A stretch of 64,000 nt of DNA. Source: Bifidobacterium choloepi (GTDB lineage: Bacteria > Actinomycetota > Actinomycetes > Actinomycetales > Bifidobacteriaceae). Below, in pieces: positions 44,887 through 53,663 of this stretch. The DNA lies in contig NZ_VYSG01000001.1 of the NCBI RefSeq assembly GCF_010667615.1, positions 1-64,000 on the forward strand. The letters are read 5' to 3'. Below the pieces are notes generated by a model, which saw only the letters and a program-made list of their open reading frames with translations, had not been told where the DNA came from and did not search any database. A program made the translations under genes and the position numbers. Numbering within the stretch: position 1 is the stretch's first letter; each line of letters begins with the position of its first letter.

Positions 44887-45759
44887 ATGACCCATGCAAC
44901 CACCACGCCGTCCGGACAGCCGCTCGGCATCTCCCACAAGCCCAGCCCGTGCCGGCAGCTCTTCGCCGAATTCAAGGCCGACGACAAGCCGGCGTTCATC
45001 GGCTATCTGCCGTACGGCTTCCCGAATCCGGAAGTCTCGCTGACCGCGTTCAAGACGCTCGTCGACAACGGCGTGGACATCGTCGAGATCGGCTTGCCGT
45101 ACTCCGATCCCGTCATGGACGGACCGGTCATCCAGGCCGCCTCCCAGATCGCCCTGAACAATGGCGAGAAGATCGCCGGCGTGTTCAAGGCCGTCGAGAC
45201 GGTCGCCAACGCCGGAGGCGTCCCGCTCATCATGAGCTACTGGAACCTGATCTATCATTACGGCGTCGAGCGCTTCGCCGCCGACTTCGCCAACGCGGGC
45301 GGCGCCGGCCTCATCACGCCGGATCTCATTCCGGATGAGGCGGGGGAGTGGATTGAAGCCTCCGACCGCCACGGACTCGACCGCATCTTCCTGGTCTCGC
45401 CGGATTCCTCCGACGAACGCCTCAAGATCGTCGCGAAGAACGCCCGCGGCTTCGTCTACGCCGCCTCCCGCATGGGCGTCACCGGTGAGCAGGCCACGCT
45501 GTCCAGCTCCCCGGAGCAGCTCGTCGCCCGCACCCGCGCTGCCGGTGCCGAGAACGTGTGTGTGGGCATCGGTGTCTCCACGCCGGAACAGGGCCGCACT
45601 GTCGGCCAGTACGCGGACGGCGTCATCGTCGGCTCCGCGCTGGTCCACACCATGCTGGACGAGCACGGCCATGCGCTGGCCGATCCGGGCGCCGGCCTGA
45701 CGCTCCTCGCCGAGCGCGCGACCGCCCTGGCCGAAGGCATCCACAACGCCCGCAAATAA
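44887..45759 (+). CDS. trpA: Tryptophan synthase alpha subunit
   Basis: About 290 residues. TrpA cleaves indole-3-glycerol phosphate and passes indole to TrpB. Motifs: AFIGYLPYGFPNPEVSLTAF, DIVEIGLPYSDPVMDGPVIQ with the catalytic Glu, YWNLIYHYGVERF, GLITPDLIPDE, and AASRMGVTGEQATL. I prefer ATG 44887 (GGAAG 11 bases upstream); the in-frame GTG at 44854 and ATG at 44866 give up to 11 more residues and are possible. It is translated with trpCB. A 22-bp hairpin lies about 60 bases downstream. Confidence 0.93.
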   Translation: MTHATTTPSGQPLGISHKPSPCRQLFAEFKADDKPAFIGYLPYGFPNPEVSLTAFKTLVDNGVDIVEIGLPYSDPVMDGPVIQAASQIALNNGEKIAGVFKAVETVANAGGVPLIMSYWNLIYHYGVERFAADFANAGGAGLITPDLIPDEAGEWIEASDRHGLDRIFLVSPDSSDERLKIVAKNARGFVYAASRMGVTGEQATLSSSPEQLVARTRAAGAENVCVGIGVSTPEQGRTVGQYADGVIVGSALVHTMLDEHGHALADPGAGLTLLAERATALAEGIHNARK

Positions 45760-45821
45760 ACTAGCAGTCATACTCGGCTCTACCTAAAATCGCTAGTATG
45801 GGTGGTCGTTGGGTTTGTTTG

Positions 45822-45868
45822 TGTCCTGTTGCGTTCCTGCGCTGTCAGCGCAGGAACGCAACAGGACA
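45822..45868. terminator. 22-bp perfect hairpin between trpA and lacI-type gene
   Basis: 45822-45843 pairs without mismatch with 45847-45868 around a 3-base loop. There is no T run on either side. It lies between trpA and a convergent LacI gene. Confidence 0.65.
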
Positions 45869-45928
45869 ACAGGGCTTCACCGTGAAAACCGTTGAGTACG
45901 ACCTTTGTTACCTTCTTGCATTCGGGTG

Positions 45929-47005
45929 TTAGTCTTGGTCGCCGTGGCCGTAGCGTGCCGTGGTGTTGCGCAATACGACGATGGGCTCCATGAGGATGTG
46001 GGGTTTTTCGAGTGTGTGGCCCTGGAGGAGCGACAGCACCATCGTAGCGGCGTCTCGTCCCAATTGCACCGGATCCTGACGGATGGTCGTCAGCTCCGCG
46101 GCGTCGGCAATGGCCGCGTCGTCGAAGCCGATGACCGACAGGTCCTCCGGTACCCGGATATGCTGGCGACTTAGCTCCTTGATCAGGGCTATGGCCAGCA
46201 AATCCGTTTCGACGCACACGGCTGTTGGCCTCACCGGTGAGGCCAACAGCTGGACGGCCAAATGCGCGGCGAGCTCGGCGATGGGCCGGGGATTGACGTC
46301 GTTGGCAGTGATGATGGTCGCGTCGTCGGTGCTATATCCGCAGGTCTCCGCCGACTGCAGAAAGGCCTGGCGTCGTTCCGTGGCGTTGTAGACCATGTCC
46401 TCCTCGGTGCGGTCGCAGACAAAGGCGATGCGGTCGTGGCCGAGAGCTCGCAACAGCCGGACGGCACGGTCCATGCCGGTGAGGTTGTCGATACCCACCG
46501 AGGCGTCGAATCCGCGCGTATGGCCGGGAATGTCTACACCGACGGTCGGCATGGAGACGGCGCTGAGCTGGTCTTCCAGCGGCTCCGTCATCTGGAATGA
46601 GGAAATGATGGCGGCGTCGGCATTGCGCATGGTGGGCAGCGACGCGACATAGTTGTCTAGCTCATGGCGCCCCGTGACGCTTGCGGGCGTGATGTCGTAC
46701 CGCTCGGGCTGGAATACTTCGTAGGCGCCCTGGAGCACTCCGGCGTTGAACCAGCTGCCCAGCGGTCCTGAGCAGAGAAACAGAATGCGGTTGGTGCGTC
46801 CGCTGGCCAGCGATGAAGCGTTCTGGGAGAGGGTGAAGTGGAGCGATTCCGCCGCCTGTAGTACCCGTTGGCGTGTGGCAGCGGTGACTTTTGACGAACC
46901 ATGCAGTGTGCGCGAGACCGTCGCCTGGGAAACGCCCGCTTCCCGGGCGACGTCGGCGATGGTGACATGGGATGACGATGCTGATTCGCGATTCTCGTTG
47001 TTCAC
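45929..47005 (-). CDS. LacI-family transcriptional regulator
   Basis: 358 residues. The N-terminal HTH (VTIADVAREAGVSQATVSRT) is followed by the hinge and a periplasmic-binding-protein-like core (RILFLCSGPLGSWFNAG, TGRHELDNYVASLP, VGIDNLTGMDRAVRLLRALG HDRIAFV in separate parts, SVIGFDDAAIADAAELTTIR). It should sense a sugar and repress nearby transport or catabolic genes. The start is a GTG at 47005; TAAGAT (minus strand, 47017-47012) lies six bases upstream, so the mRNA may be leaderless. It is divergent from the alpha-glucosidase gene. Two palindromes of LacI type lie in the intergenic region. Confidence 0.92.
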   Translation of the reverse strand: MNNENRESASSSHVTIADVAREAGVSQATVSRTLHGSSKVTAATRQRVLQAAESLHFTLSQNASSLASGRTNRILFLCSGPLGSWFNAGVLQGAYEVFQPERYDITPASVTGRHELDNYVASLPTMRNADAAIISSFQMTEPLEDQLSAVSMPTVGVDIPGHTRGFDASVGIDNLTGMDRAVRLLRALGHDRIAFVCDRTEEDMVYNATERRQAFLQSAETCGYSTDDATIITANDVNPRPIAELAAHLAVQLLASPVRPTAVCVETDLLAIALIKELSRQHIRVPEDLSVIGFDDAAIADAAELTTIRQDPVQLGRDAATMVLSLLQGHTLEKPHILMEPIVVLRNTTARYGHGDQD

Positions 47006-47073
47006 GCTTTCATCTTATCGAAAGAATTGGAAATACTGAAGACACGCCATACCTCTTCCGCTTTTGCGAACCA

Positions 47074-47095
47074 GAAATGAAAGCGCTATCATTTC
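47074..47095. promoter_or_regulatory. LacI-type operator 1
   Basis: Imperfect palindrome GAAATGA-AAGCGCT-ATCATTTC; the arms GAAATGA/TCATTTC match and the centre has the GCGC core of LacI-family sites. It lies about 70 bases upstream of the LacI gene start and could serve autoregulation. Confidence 0.65.
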
Positions 47096-47186
47096 AAGTG
47101 CAAGAAACGCAGCCTTGTCGATGGCCGTGAGGCGCGAATAGCTCGATAATCCCTAATTTATGCCGCATGTTTTGTTGCGCCGTAAA

Positions 47187-47202
47187 ATGTAAGCGCTTAC
47201 AT
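47187..47202. promoter_or_regulatory. LacI-type operator 2 (perfect palindrome)
   Basis: Perfect 16-base palindrome ATGTAAGCGCTTACAT, 22 bases before the alpha-glucosidase start and just downstream of a TAAAAT that could be its -10 box. It is well placed to block transcription of the glucosidase and sugar-binding genes. Confidence 0.8.
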
Positions 47203-47824
47203 AACAAGGAGAGGACACATAACCATGACAGCACCTTCGACTTTGTCTTCGTCCACCACCGAATCGGCCGTGCAGACTTCGCCCTGGTGGTTGCAGGCCT
47301 CCGTCTACCAGATCTATCCCCGTTCCTTCGCAGACAGCACGGGTAGCGGACTGGGCGACCTCAACGGTGTGCGCAGCCGCCTTGACTACCTGCAGAGCCT
47401 CGGTATAGACGCTATCTGGCTTAGTCCGTTCTATCCCTCCCAGCTCGCCGACGGCGGCTACGACGTCGATGACCCGCGCGCCGTAGATCCCCGCCTCGGC
47501 ACCATGGAGGATTTCGACCGACTCGCAGCCGAAGCCCACGACCGCGGCATCCGTGTGATCGTCGACATCGTTCCCAACCACAGCTCCAACCGCCACCGCT
47601 GGTTCCTCGAAGCCTTGGCCTCCGCACCGGGTTCCGCTGCACGCAACCGCTACATTTTCCGCGACGGCAGGGGAGAGGGCGGTGAACTGCCACCCACCAA
47701 CTGGATGGCGTCCTTCGGCGGTCCGGCGTGGACGCGCGTGGACGACGGCCAGTGGTACCTCCACATGTTCACGCCGCAACAACCCGACCTCAACTGGGAC
47801 AACCCCGAAGTGCACGAAGACTAT

Positions 47825-47852
47825 CTCAAGACCCTGCGGTTCTGGATGGCGC
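47825..47852 (+). repeat. 28-bp direct repeat in the alpha-glucosidase gene, copy 1
   Basis: A 28-base sequence starting CTCAAGACCC and ending GATGGCGC is repeated exactly at 47886-47913. The offset is 61 bp, including a 33-base spacer (GCCCTGCCCGAAAATC...). Confidence 0.95.
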
Positions 47853-47885
47853 GCCCTGCCCGAAAATCTGCGCGGCTACTACTCC

Positions 47886-47913
47886 CTCAAGACCCTGCGG
47901 TTCTGGATGGCGC
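47886..47913 (+). repeat. 28-bp direct repeat in the alpha-glucosidase gene, copy 2
   Basis: Exact copy of 47825-47852. After this copy the reading frame continues into the intact GH13 catalytic region. Confidence 0.95.
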
Positions 47914-49174
47914 ACGGCGCCGACGGATTCCGCGTGGACGTCGCCCACGGCCTCGCCAAGGATCTGGACAGGCCCGACCTCGACGACTATGACGTGCACG
48001 TCGATGGCGAACTGCCCGATGACGGCAGCTATCCGCTCTACGACCGCAACGCCGTCCACGACATCTACCGGGAATGGCGTCGCGTGCTCAATGAAGCAGA
48101 TCCGCCGGCCTTTGCCGTCGCCGAGGCATGGGTGAACCCGGCGCGCCAGTATCTCTATGCTTCGCCCGATGAACTTGGTCAGGTATTCAACTTCGAATTC
48201 GCCAAGGCCAGCTGGACCTACCACGACATGTTGCAGGCCATCCATGCTGGTCTCGAGGCCGCGGAACGCTCCGGATCCAGCACCACCTGGGTCATGAGCA
48301 ACCACGACGTCGTCCGCCATGCCAGTCGCTATGGACTGCCGCAGATATCGTCCGCGGATCATCACCAGCTCGCCAAGGACTGGCTGCTCCACGACGGCCA
48401 TGCTTACCATGAAGACCGCGCCCTCGGGCAACGCCGCTCCCGCGCCGCTTTCCTCATGGAACTCGCGTTGCCCGGGTCGGTCTACCTCTACCAAGGCGAG
48501 GAACTGGGACTGCCCGAAGTAGCTGACATACCATGGGACCAGCTCGAAGACCCCACCGCGCAGTTCAGCAAAGGGCCCTACAGCGAAAAGGGTCGCGATG
48601 GATGCCGCGTCCCCCTCCCATGGCGTTCCGACGTCCGGGACGAAAAGACGAGCGCCTTCGGCTTCTCTGCGATGTCGCAAGGCGACGAACCCGGCGCCGC
48701 GCCCCATCTGCCGCAACCGTACTGGTTCGCCGACTTCGCCGTCGACGTCCAGGACAAAGACAGTAGTTCCATGCTCAACCTCTACCGAAGGGCGCTGGCC
48801 CTCCGCCGTCGTCTCAATCCCGACGACCTCAGCCTTGCATGGCATGCACTCAACGGTAGGAGCGGCCAGGCGGACGGCGCCGAAGGACAAGAGGGTGGCG
48901 TCATTGCGTTCACCAGATCGAACGGGTGGACGAGCATGACCAATTTCGGCCAGACACCGGTCACCTTGCCCGCAGGCGAGATCGTGCTTACGTCCGCTCC
49001 CTTGACGGAAGAGGGTACCCTCCCCGCGGACACGACCGTTTGGCTCCTTCCTAATGCCTAGAACCCTCGACGGATACTGACCGTTACTTCCGTCCTTGGT
49101 ATTTCCCACCCGCTATTCCCGTCACATCCAAATCCCACCGCACCCAACACCCAATAGGAAAGGACCGCACCACC

Positions 49175-50530
49175 ATGCACCGCCGCACCTTCACCCGTGC
49201 CCTTGCCGCCGTACTCGGCGTAGCCATAGCCCTTCCCGCAGTCGCCGCCTGCGGCAGCGATGACGCCGAAGGCCACGTCTACTACCTCAACGGCAAGGCC
49301 GAAGTCGTCGACCAGTGGGAACAGCTTGCTTCTCTCTACACCCAGCAGACCGGCGTCAAGGTCGACATCCTCACCGCCACCTCCGGCGACTACAACACCA
49401 CGCTGCGCACCGAGCTCGGCAAAAGCAACGCCCCTACCATGGTCAGTATCACCGGGTACGACACCTTCAGCACGTTCAGCGATTTCCTCGAGCCCATCCA
49501 GGACAGCGAAGCGTACGCGAACCTCACCGAAGCAGGCAAGGAAAATTCCTACAGCATAGGGGAAGATTCCTATACGTTGCCGTACGCCGCCGAATGGTAC
49601 GGGATCATCGCCAACCGGGCCATCCTCGAGCGCTACGCGGACCAGGACTATGCCGTCATCGACAGCGCGGACGACATCACCGACTACCAGACACTCAAGA
49701 ACGTCGTCGAATCCATGGACGAGCATAAGGACGACCTCGGGCTCGACGGCGTCTTCGCCACACCCGGCCTGGAATCCTCCGGTACCTACCGGTTTACCGC
49801 ACACATGTCCCGGCTTCCCCTGTTCTACGAGTACCGCGACCTCGACACCACGTTCAGCGATACCCTGAGCGGCACCTACCTGTCCAATTACAAGGATCTC
49901 TTCGACCTGCAGCTGGACCATAACCCCACCGCCTCCAGCATGGTCTCGACCAAGAACTACGACGAGGTCACCAGCGAATTCGCACAGGCTAAGGTGGCGT
50001 TCTATCCGAACGGCACATGGGCCTATTCCCAGATCAAGGGTAACGACGTCGATGATGATGACCTTATGATGCTGCCGTACTATATGGGTATCGAAGGTGA
50101 AGAGGAGTATGGTCCCGTCGGCATCTACGACGCCAGCTGGGCCGTCAACGCCTATGCCTCCGACAAGGACCGCCAAGCCACGCTGGACTTCATCAACTGG
50201 CTCGTCACAGATGAGGACGCCAAGGCCATCATCGCCAAGGATATGGGGTTCGCTGCGCCCTACACCACGTTCGGCGCCGATGAGCAGCCTGACAATCCGC
50301 TCGTTGTCAGCGCCAGCGCCTATGGCAAGAATGGCGTCACCGAAGTGCGCAGCTTCACCATCCCCGACCAGCAGTGGCAGGATGACCTCGCCAGCGCACT
50401 CATTGAATATTCGCAGGGAACCGGCGACTGGAAGCAGGTCGACGAAGCCTATGTCGACGGTTGGGCCACCGAATGGCAGACCAACGGCGAGGCACTGGAC
50501 GCGCTGCCGGAAGCGAAGTCCTTTGCCTGA
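49175..50530 (+). CDS. Sugar ABC transporter extracellular-binding lipoprotein (family 1)
   Basis: 451 residues. The signal peptide ends in the lipobox AVAAC, so it is lipid-anchored. The mature protein matches family 1 binding proteins: VDILTATSGDYNTTLRTEL, a central YTLPYAAEWYGIIANRAILE, and a C-terminal WAVNAYASDKDRQATLDFIN and LVTDEDAKAIIAKD. In bifidobacteria such proteins bind oligosaccharides and act with two permeases. Here no permease gene follows: lgt begins 62 bases later. AGGAAAGGA lies ahead of the ATG. It probably shares the LacI regulation of the glucosidase gene upstream. Either permeases elsewhere serve it, or the locus has lost them. Confidence 0.88.
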   Translation: MHRRTFTRALAAVLGVAIALPAVAACGSDDAEGHVYYLNGKAEVVDQWEQLASLYTQQTGVKVDILTATSGDYNTTLRTELGKSNAPTMVSITGYDTFSTFSDFLEPIQDSEAYANLTEAGKENSYSIGEDSYTLPYAAEWYGIIANRAILERYADQDYAVIDSADDITDYQTLKNVVESMDEHKDDLGLDGVFATPGLESSGTYRFTAHMSRLPLFYEYRDLDTTFSDTLSGTYLSNYKDLFDLQLDHNPTASSMVSTKNYDEVTSEFAQAKVAFYPNGTWAYSQIKGNDVDDDDLMMLPYYMGIEGEEEYGPVGIYDASWAVNAYASDKDRQATLDFINWLVTDEDAKAIIAKDMGFAAPYTTFGADEQPDNPLVVSASAYGKNGVTEVRSFTIPDQQWQDDLASALIEYSQGTGDWKQVDEAYVDGWATEWQTNGEALDALPEAKSFA

Positions 50531-50592
50531 CATGTCTGACAGATGGGTGCCGACGGGACCAAATCGGTCCGGTCGGCTACCATCTTGAAACT

Positions 50593-51594
50593 ATGACACT
50601 CGCCTACATTCCGTCGCCGACGATATCGCAGTTCCAGCTCGGCCCGTTCACCATCCACATCTACGCGCTGACGATGCTGCTCGGCATTGTCGCGTGTGTC
50701 TGGATCCTGACCGTGCGCTGGAAGAAACTGGGCGGCACGTTCGACCAGATCCTCGACACCACGCTGGTTGCCGTGCCGTCCGGCATCGTCGGCGCGCGCC
50801 TGTACCACGTCGTCACCACGCCGGAGAAGTTCTTCGGCGCCAACGGCGACTTCTGGGAAATCTTCCGCATCTGGCACGGTGGCCTCGGCATCTGGGGCGC
50901 CATCCTGTTCGGCGCGCTTGGCGCATGGGCCTGGTGCAGGCACAGGCACTACCCGATGGCGCTGATGGCGGACGCGATCGCCCCGGGCCTGCTTGTGGCG
51001 CAGGCCATCGGACGCCTCGGCAACTGGTTCAACCAGGAACTCTACGGCAAGCCGACCACGCTGCCGTGGGGTCTCAAGCTCAACATGACCGGCTCGGCGA
51101 TCGGCAACGCCGAGAGCTGCTACGACGGTTCGACCTGCCCGACCGGCACGCTGTTCCACCCGACGTTCCTGTACGAAATGATCTGGAACCTGATCGGCGC
51201 CGCGCTGATCGTCTGGATCGGCCGCAAGACCGTCAACAAGCTCAAGGCGGGTTCGCTGTTCGCCCTCTACGTGATGTGGTACACGCTCGGCCGCTCGTGG
51301 ATCGAGATGCTCAGGATCGACTTCTCCCACGAAATCCTCGGCCTGCGCGTCAACGAATGGGTCTCGATCATCGTCTTCATCCTCGCCGCCGTCGCGTTCA
51401 TCGTCATCCAGAGACTGTGCCCGTTCACCGACGTGCTGTCGGAGAAACTGCGCGCCGTCACCGAGCTGGAGCGCCGCCAGCTCGCCGAGGAGAACGCGAA
51501 GAAGGACAGGCGCGAGCCGAGGAACGAAAAAGTCCAGTTCTCCGACGACCCCGATGCCGGCATGGACGGTGCCCACGATAAGAAGCCCGAGTAG
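50593..51594 (+). CDS. lgt: Prolipoprotein diacylglyceryl transferase
   Basis: 333 residues, an integral membrane enzyme that attaches diacylglycerol to the Cys of lipoprotein precursors, including the binding proteins in this window. The Lgt signature region HGGLGIWGAILFGALGAWAW and the RLGNWFNQELYG segment are intact, with seven hydrophobic helices. The C-terminal ~50 residues (LERRQLAEENAKKDRREPRN) are a charged tail. There is no ribosome site; TACCAT (50578-50583) lies nine bases before ATG 50593, so a leaderless transcript is likely. rpe starts 34 bases after the stop. Confidence 0.95.
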   Translation: MTLAYIPSPTISQFQLGPFTIHIYALTMLLGIVACVWILTVRWKKLGGTFDQILDTTLVAVPSGIVGARLYHVVTTPEKFFGANGDFWEIFRIWHGGLGIWGAILFGALGAWAWCRHRHYPMALMADAIAPGLLVAQAIGRLGNWFNQELYGKPTTLPWGLKLNMTGSAIGNAESCYDGSTCPTGTLFHPTFLYEMIWNLIGAALIVWIGRKTVNKLKAGSLFALYVMWYTLGRSWIEMLRIDFSHEILGLRVNEWVSIIVFILAAVAFIVIQRLCPFTDVLSEKLRAVTELERRQLAEENAKKDRREPRNEKVQFSDDPDAGMDGAHDKKPE

Positions 51595-51615
51595 GCGTTC
51601 GTCCCTTGCGGTCCA

Positions 51616-51621
51616 TAGAAT
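51616..51621 (+). promoter_or_regulatory. -10 box of leaderless rpe
   Basis: TAGAAT lies seven bases before ATG 51629, the usual distance for a transcript starting at the A of the initiator codon. Confidence 0.65.
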
Positions 51622-51628
51622 GGGCCGC

Positions 51629-52294
51629 ATGAAGATTGAAATCGCACCTAGCATCCTGTCCGCCGATTTCTGCAACCTCGAGCGCGACCTCAAGCGCATC
51701 GAGAACGCGGATCTTGTCCATGTCGACGTGATGGATCATCACTTCGTTCCGAACCTGACGATCGGCGAGCCCGTCGTCAAGCGCATCTGCGAGGTCACCG
51801 ACCTCAAGGTCGACGTGCACCTGATGATCGACGATCCGGACCGCTGGGCCCCGGGCTACGCCGAGCTGGGCGCCGATTCCGTCACGTTCCACATGGGCGC
51901 CACGCACGCTCCGGTGCGCCTGGCCCGCCAGCTGCACGACATGGGCTGCGAGGCCTGCTTCGCCGTCCGTCCGGCCGAGCCGGTCGAGCCGATCTTCGAC
52001 ATTCTCGACGAGTTCGACACGATTCTCGTCATGACCGTCGAGCCCGGCTTCGGTGGCCAGAAGTTCCTGGCCAACCAGATGGGCAAGGTCCGTCGCCTGC
52101 GCGACGAGATCACGCGCCGTGGCCTGAAGACCAACATCCAGGTCGACGGCGGCGTCGGTGTCAAGACCGCGCCGATCGTCGCCGAAGCCGGCGCCAACAT
52201 CCTCGTGGCCGGTTCCGCCGTCTATGGCGCCGAGAACCCCGGCGACGCGATCAACGAGATCCGCGACGCCGCCGCGGCCGCCTACCGCGACTGA
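51629..52294 (+). CDS. rpe: Ribulose-phosphate 3-epimerase
   Basis: 221 residues, a TIM-barrel enzyme that interconverts ribulose-5-P and xylulose-5-P. The latter is the substrate of the phosphoketolase and transketolase steps of the bifid shunt. Motifs: KIEIAPSILSADFCNLERDL, VHVDVMDHHFVPNLTIGEPV with the metal-binding residues, VHLMIDDPDRW, MTVEPGFGGQKFLANQMGKV and VDGGVGVKTAPIVAEAGANI. An upstream ATG at 51620 overlaps the -10 box, so 51629 is preferred. Confidence 0.95.
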   Translation: MKIEIAPSILSADFCNLERDLKRIENADLVHVDVMDHHFVPNLTIGEPVVKRICEVTDLKVDVHLMIDDPDRWAPGYAELGADSVTFHMGATHAPVRLARQLHDMGCEACFAVRPAEPVEPIFDILDEFDTILVMTVEPGFGGQKFLANQMGKVRRLRDEITRRGLKTNIQVDGGVGVKTAPIVAEAGANILVAGSAVYGAENPGDAINEIRDAAAAAYRD

Positions 52295-52353
52295 CCGCCG
52301 TCGCCGCCGGCAGGCGCGGCGACGATCGTTAACGACAATGAAGGACACGACCC

Positions 52354-52617
52354 ATGAAGACGTTTGAATCGCTGTTCGAGGAACTGCGCACGAAGGCCGC
52401 CACGAGGCCGGCCGGTTCGCTGACCGTCGACGAGCTGGACAAGGGCACCCATTTCATCGGCAAGAAGATCGTCGAGGAGGCGAGCGAGACGTGGATCGCC
52501 GCCGAGTACGAAGGCGCCGAGCGCACCGCCGAGGAAATGAGCCAGCTGATCTACCACCTGCAGGTCATGATGATCGACCGCGGCATCACGCTCGACGACA
52601 TCTACAAGAACCTCTGA
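52354..52617 (+). CDS. hisE: Phosphoribosyl-ATP pyrophosphatase
   Basis: 87 residues. HisE hydrolyses PR-ATP to PR-AMP, the second step of histidine synthesis. The MazG-like helical fold has [20 protein letters not shown], then [20 protein letters not shown] and [11 protein letters not shown] with the Glu metal ligands, and [25 protein letters not shown] upstream is not a strong ribosome site. It lies 91 bases ahead of hisG. HisE and hisI are separate here, unlike the enterobacterial fusion. Confidence 0.94.
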   Translation: MKTFESLFEELRTKAATRPAGSLTVDELDKGTHFIGKKIVEEASETWIAAEYEGAERTAEEMSQLIYHLQVMMIDRGITLDDIYKNL

Positions 52618-52708
52618 TCCGGCCCGTCCAGGGCCTTTTCGGTCGCCGGTCCGCGCCGGCGGCCGTCTTTATACCGTCCCCAGTTCCCAGATCCCGAAGG
52701 AGACCACT

Positions 52709-53560
52709 ATGCTCCGCATCGCCGTGCCCAACAAGGGCATGCTGTCCGAACCGGCATGGACCATGCTCGACGAAGCCGGTTACAAGCTGCGCAGCAATCC
52801 GCGCCAGCTCGTCGTGCAGGACCCCGAAAACGACGTCGAGCTGTTCTACCTGCGTCCGCTCGACATCGCCGTCTACGTCGGCCGTGGCACGATCGACGTC
52901 GGCGTGACCGGCCACGACCTGCTGCTCAACTCCGGCACCGACGCGAAGGAACACATGGCCCTCGGCTTCGGTGGCTCGACATTCCGCTTCGCCGCGCCGA
53001 ACGAATCCGACATCCGCACGCTGGCCGACGTCGACGGCAAGCGCGTGGCCACGTCGTTCGACAAGCTCGTGCAGGACTACCTGGCCGAGCACGGCATCGA
53101 TGCCGAGACGATCCACCTCGACGGCGCCGTCGAATCCAGCGTCCAGCTCGGTGTCGCCGATCTCATCGCCGACGTCGTCTCGACCGGCACGACACTGCGC
53201 AACGCCGGATTGCGCGTCTTCGGCGATCCGATCGTCCATTCCGAGGCCGTCCTCATTCGCAGCCCCCGCGTCGCCGAGGACGACGAGCGCCTGCAGCGGC
53301 TGTCCAGGCGCCTGCAGGGTGTGCTCACCGCGAAACGCTACGTGCTGATGGACTTCGACATCCCGACCGACCACATCTCGGCCGCCGTCGAGATCACGCC
53401 GGGCTTCGAGTCCCCGACGATCTCGCCGCTGCACGAGGGCGACTGGTCCGCCGTTCGCGTCATGGTGCCGAAAGCGCAGGTCAACCAGCTCATGGACGCG
53501 CTCTACGAAGTGGGTGCCCGCGGCATCATCGTCACGGCCATCACCGCCACGCGCATGTAG
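52709..53560 (+). CDS. hisG: ATP phosphoribosyltransferase (long form)
   Basis: 283 residues, the first and feedback-regulated enzyme of histidine synthesis. [20 protein letters not shown] starts the catalytic domain; [20 protein letters not shown] and [22 protein letters not shown] form the PRPP site, and the C-terminal third ([41 protein letters not shown]) is the ACT-like regulatory domain, so this is the long form that does not need HisZ. GAAGGAG precedes ATG 52709. pgsA begins after a separate promoter. Confidence 0.95.
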   Translation: MLRIAVPNKGMLSEPAWTMLDEAGYKLRSNPRQLVVQDPENDVELFYLRPLDIAVYVGRGTIDVGVTGHDLLLNSGTDAKEHMALGFGGSTFRFAAPNESDIRTLADVDGKRVATSFDKLVQDYLAEHGIDAETIHLDGAVESSVQLGVADLIADVVSTGTTLRNAGLRVFGDPIVHSEAVLIRSPRVAEDDERLQRLSRRLQGVLTAKRYVLMDFDIPTDHISAAVEITPGFESPTISPLHEGDWSAVRVMVPKAQVNQLMDALYEVGARGIIVTAITATRM

Positions 53561-53567
53561 TGAATAT

Positions 53568-53609
53568 GCACGGTCATCCTTCAGGATGTTGTCAGGCGGG
53601 TGGCCGTGC
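53568..53609 (+). terminator. Possible terminator of hisE-hisG
   Basis: Stem GCACGGTCA/TGGCCGTGC with one G-U pair, enclosing a small inner hairpin (ATCCTTCAGGAT). A short TTCTATAAT follows, which also holds the next -10 box. Confidence 0.5.
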
Positions 53610-53618
53610 TTCTATAAT
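53589..53618 (+). promoter_or_regulatory. Promoter of the pgsA-DUF881 cluster
   Basis: TTGTCA (53589-53594), 18-base spacer, TATAAT (53613-53618): a near-consensus sigma-A-type promoter, about 45 bases upstream of pgsA. Confidence 0.75.
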
Positions 53619-53663
53619 CACACCAGAACCCTATCCAATGCGAAGGCTTGACGAAATCCGGTA

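Larger units (their letters stand above)
47225..49061 (+). pseudogene. GH13 alpha-glucosidase (oligo-1,6-glucosidase type), frame-shifted by a 61-bp insertion
   Basis: The N-terminal part runs in frame from ATG 47225 (AAGGAGAGGA upstream) and reads WWLQASVYQIYPRSFADSTG, DIVPNHSSNRHRWFLEALA and NWDNPEVHEDYLKTLRFWMA. It then leaves the frame, ending at 47992. The rest continues one base off as LKTLRFWMAHGADGFRVDVA, then EAWVNPARQ (catalytic Glu), MSNHDVVRHASRYG (transition-state His/Asp) and the C-terminal LLPNA at 49061. The break is caused by a 28-bp direct repeat at 47825-47852 and 47886-47913; the unit is 61 bp, which is one base more than a multiple of three. Removing one unit restores a single frame of 591 residues, the normal length, with all four GH13 regions. 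The gene is therefore off now but could be restored by recombination between the repeats. An assembly artefact cannot be excluded. Confidence 0.88.
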
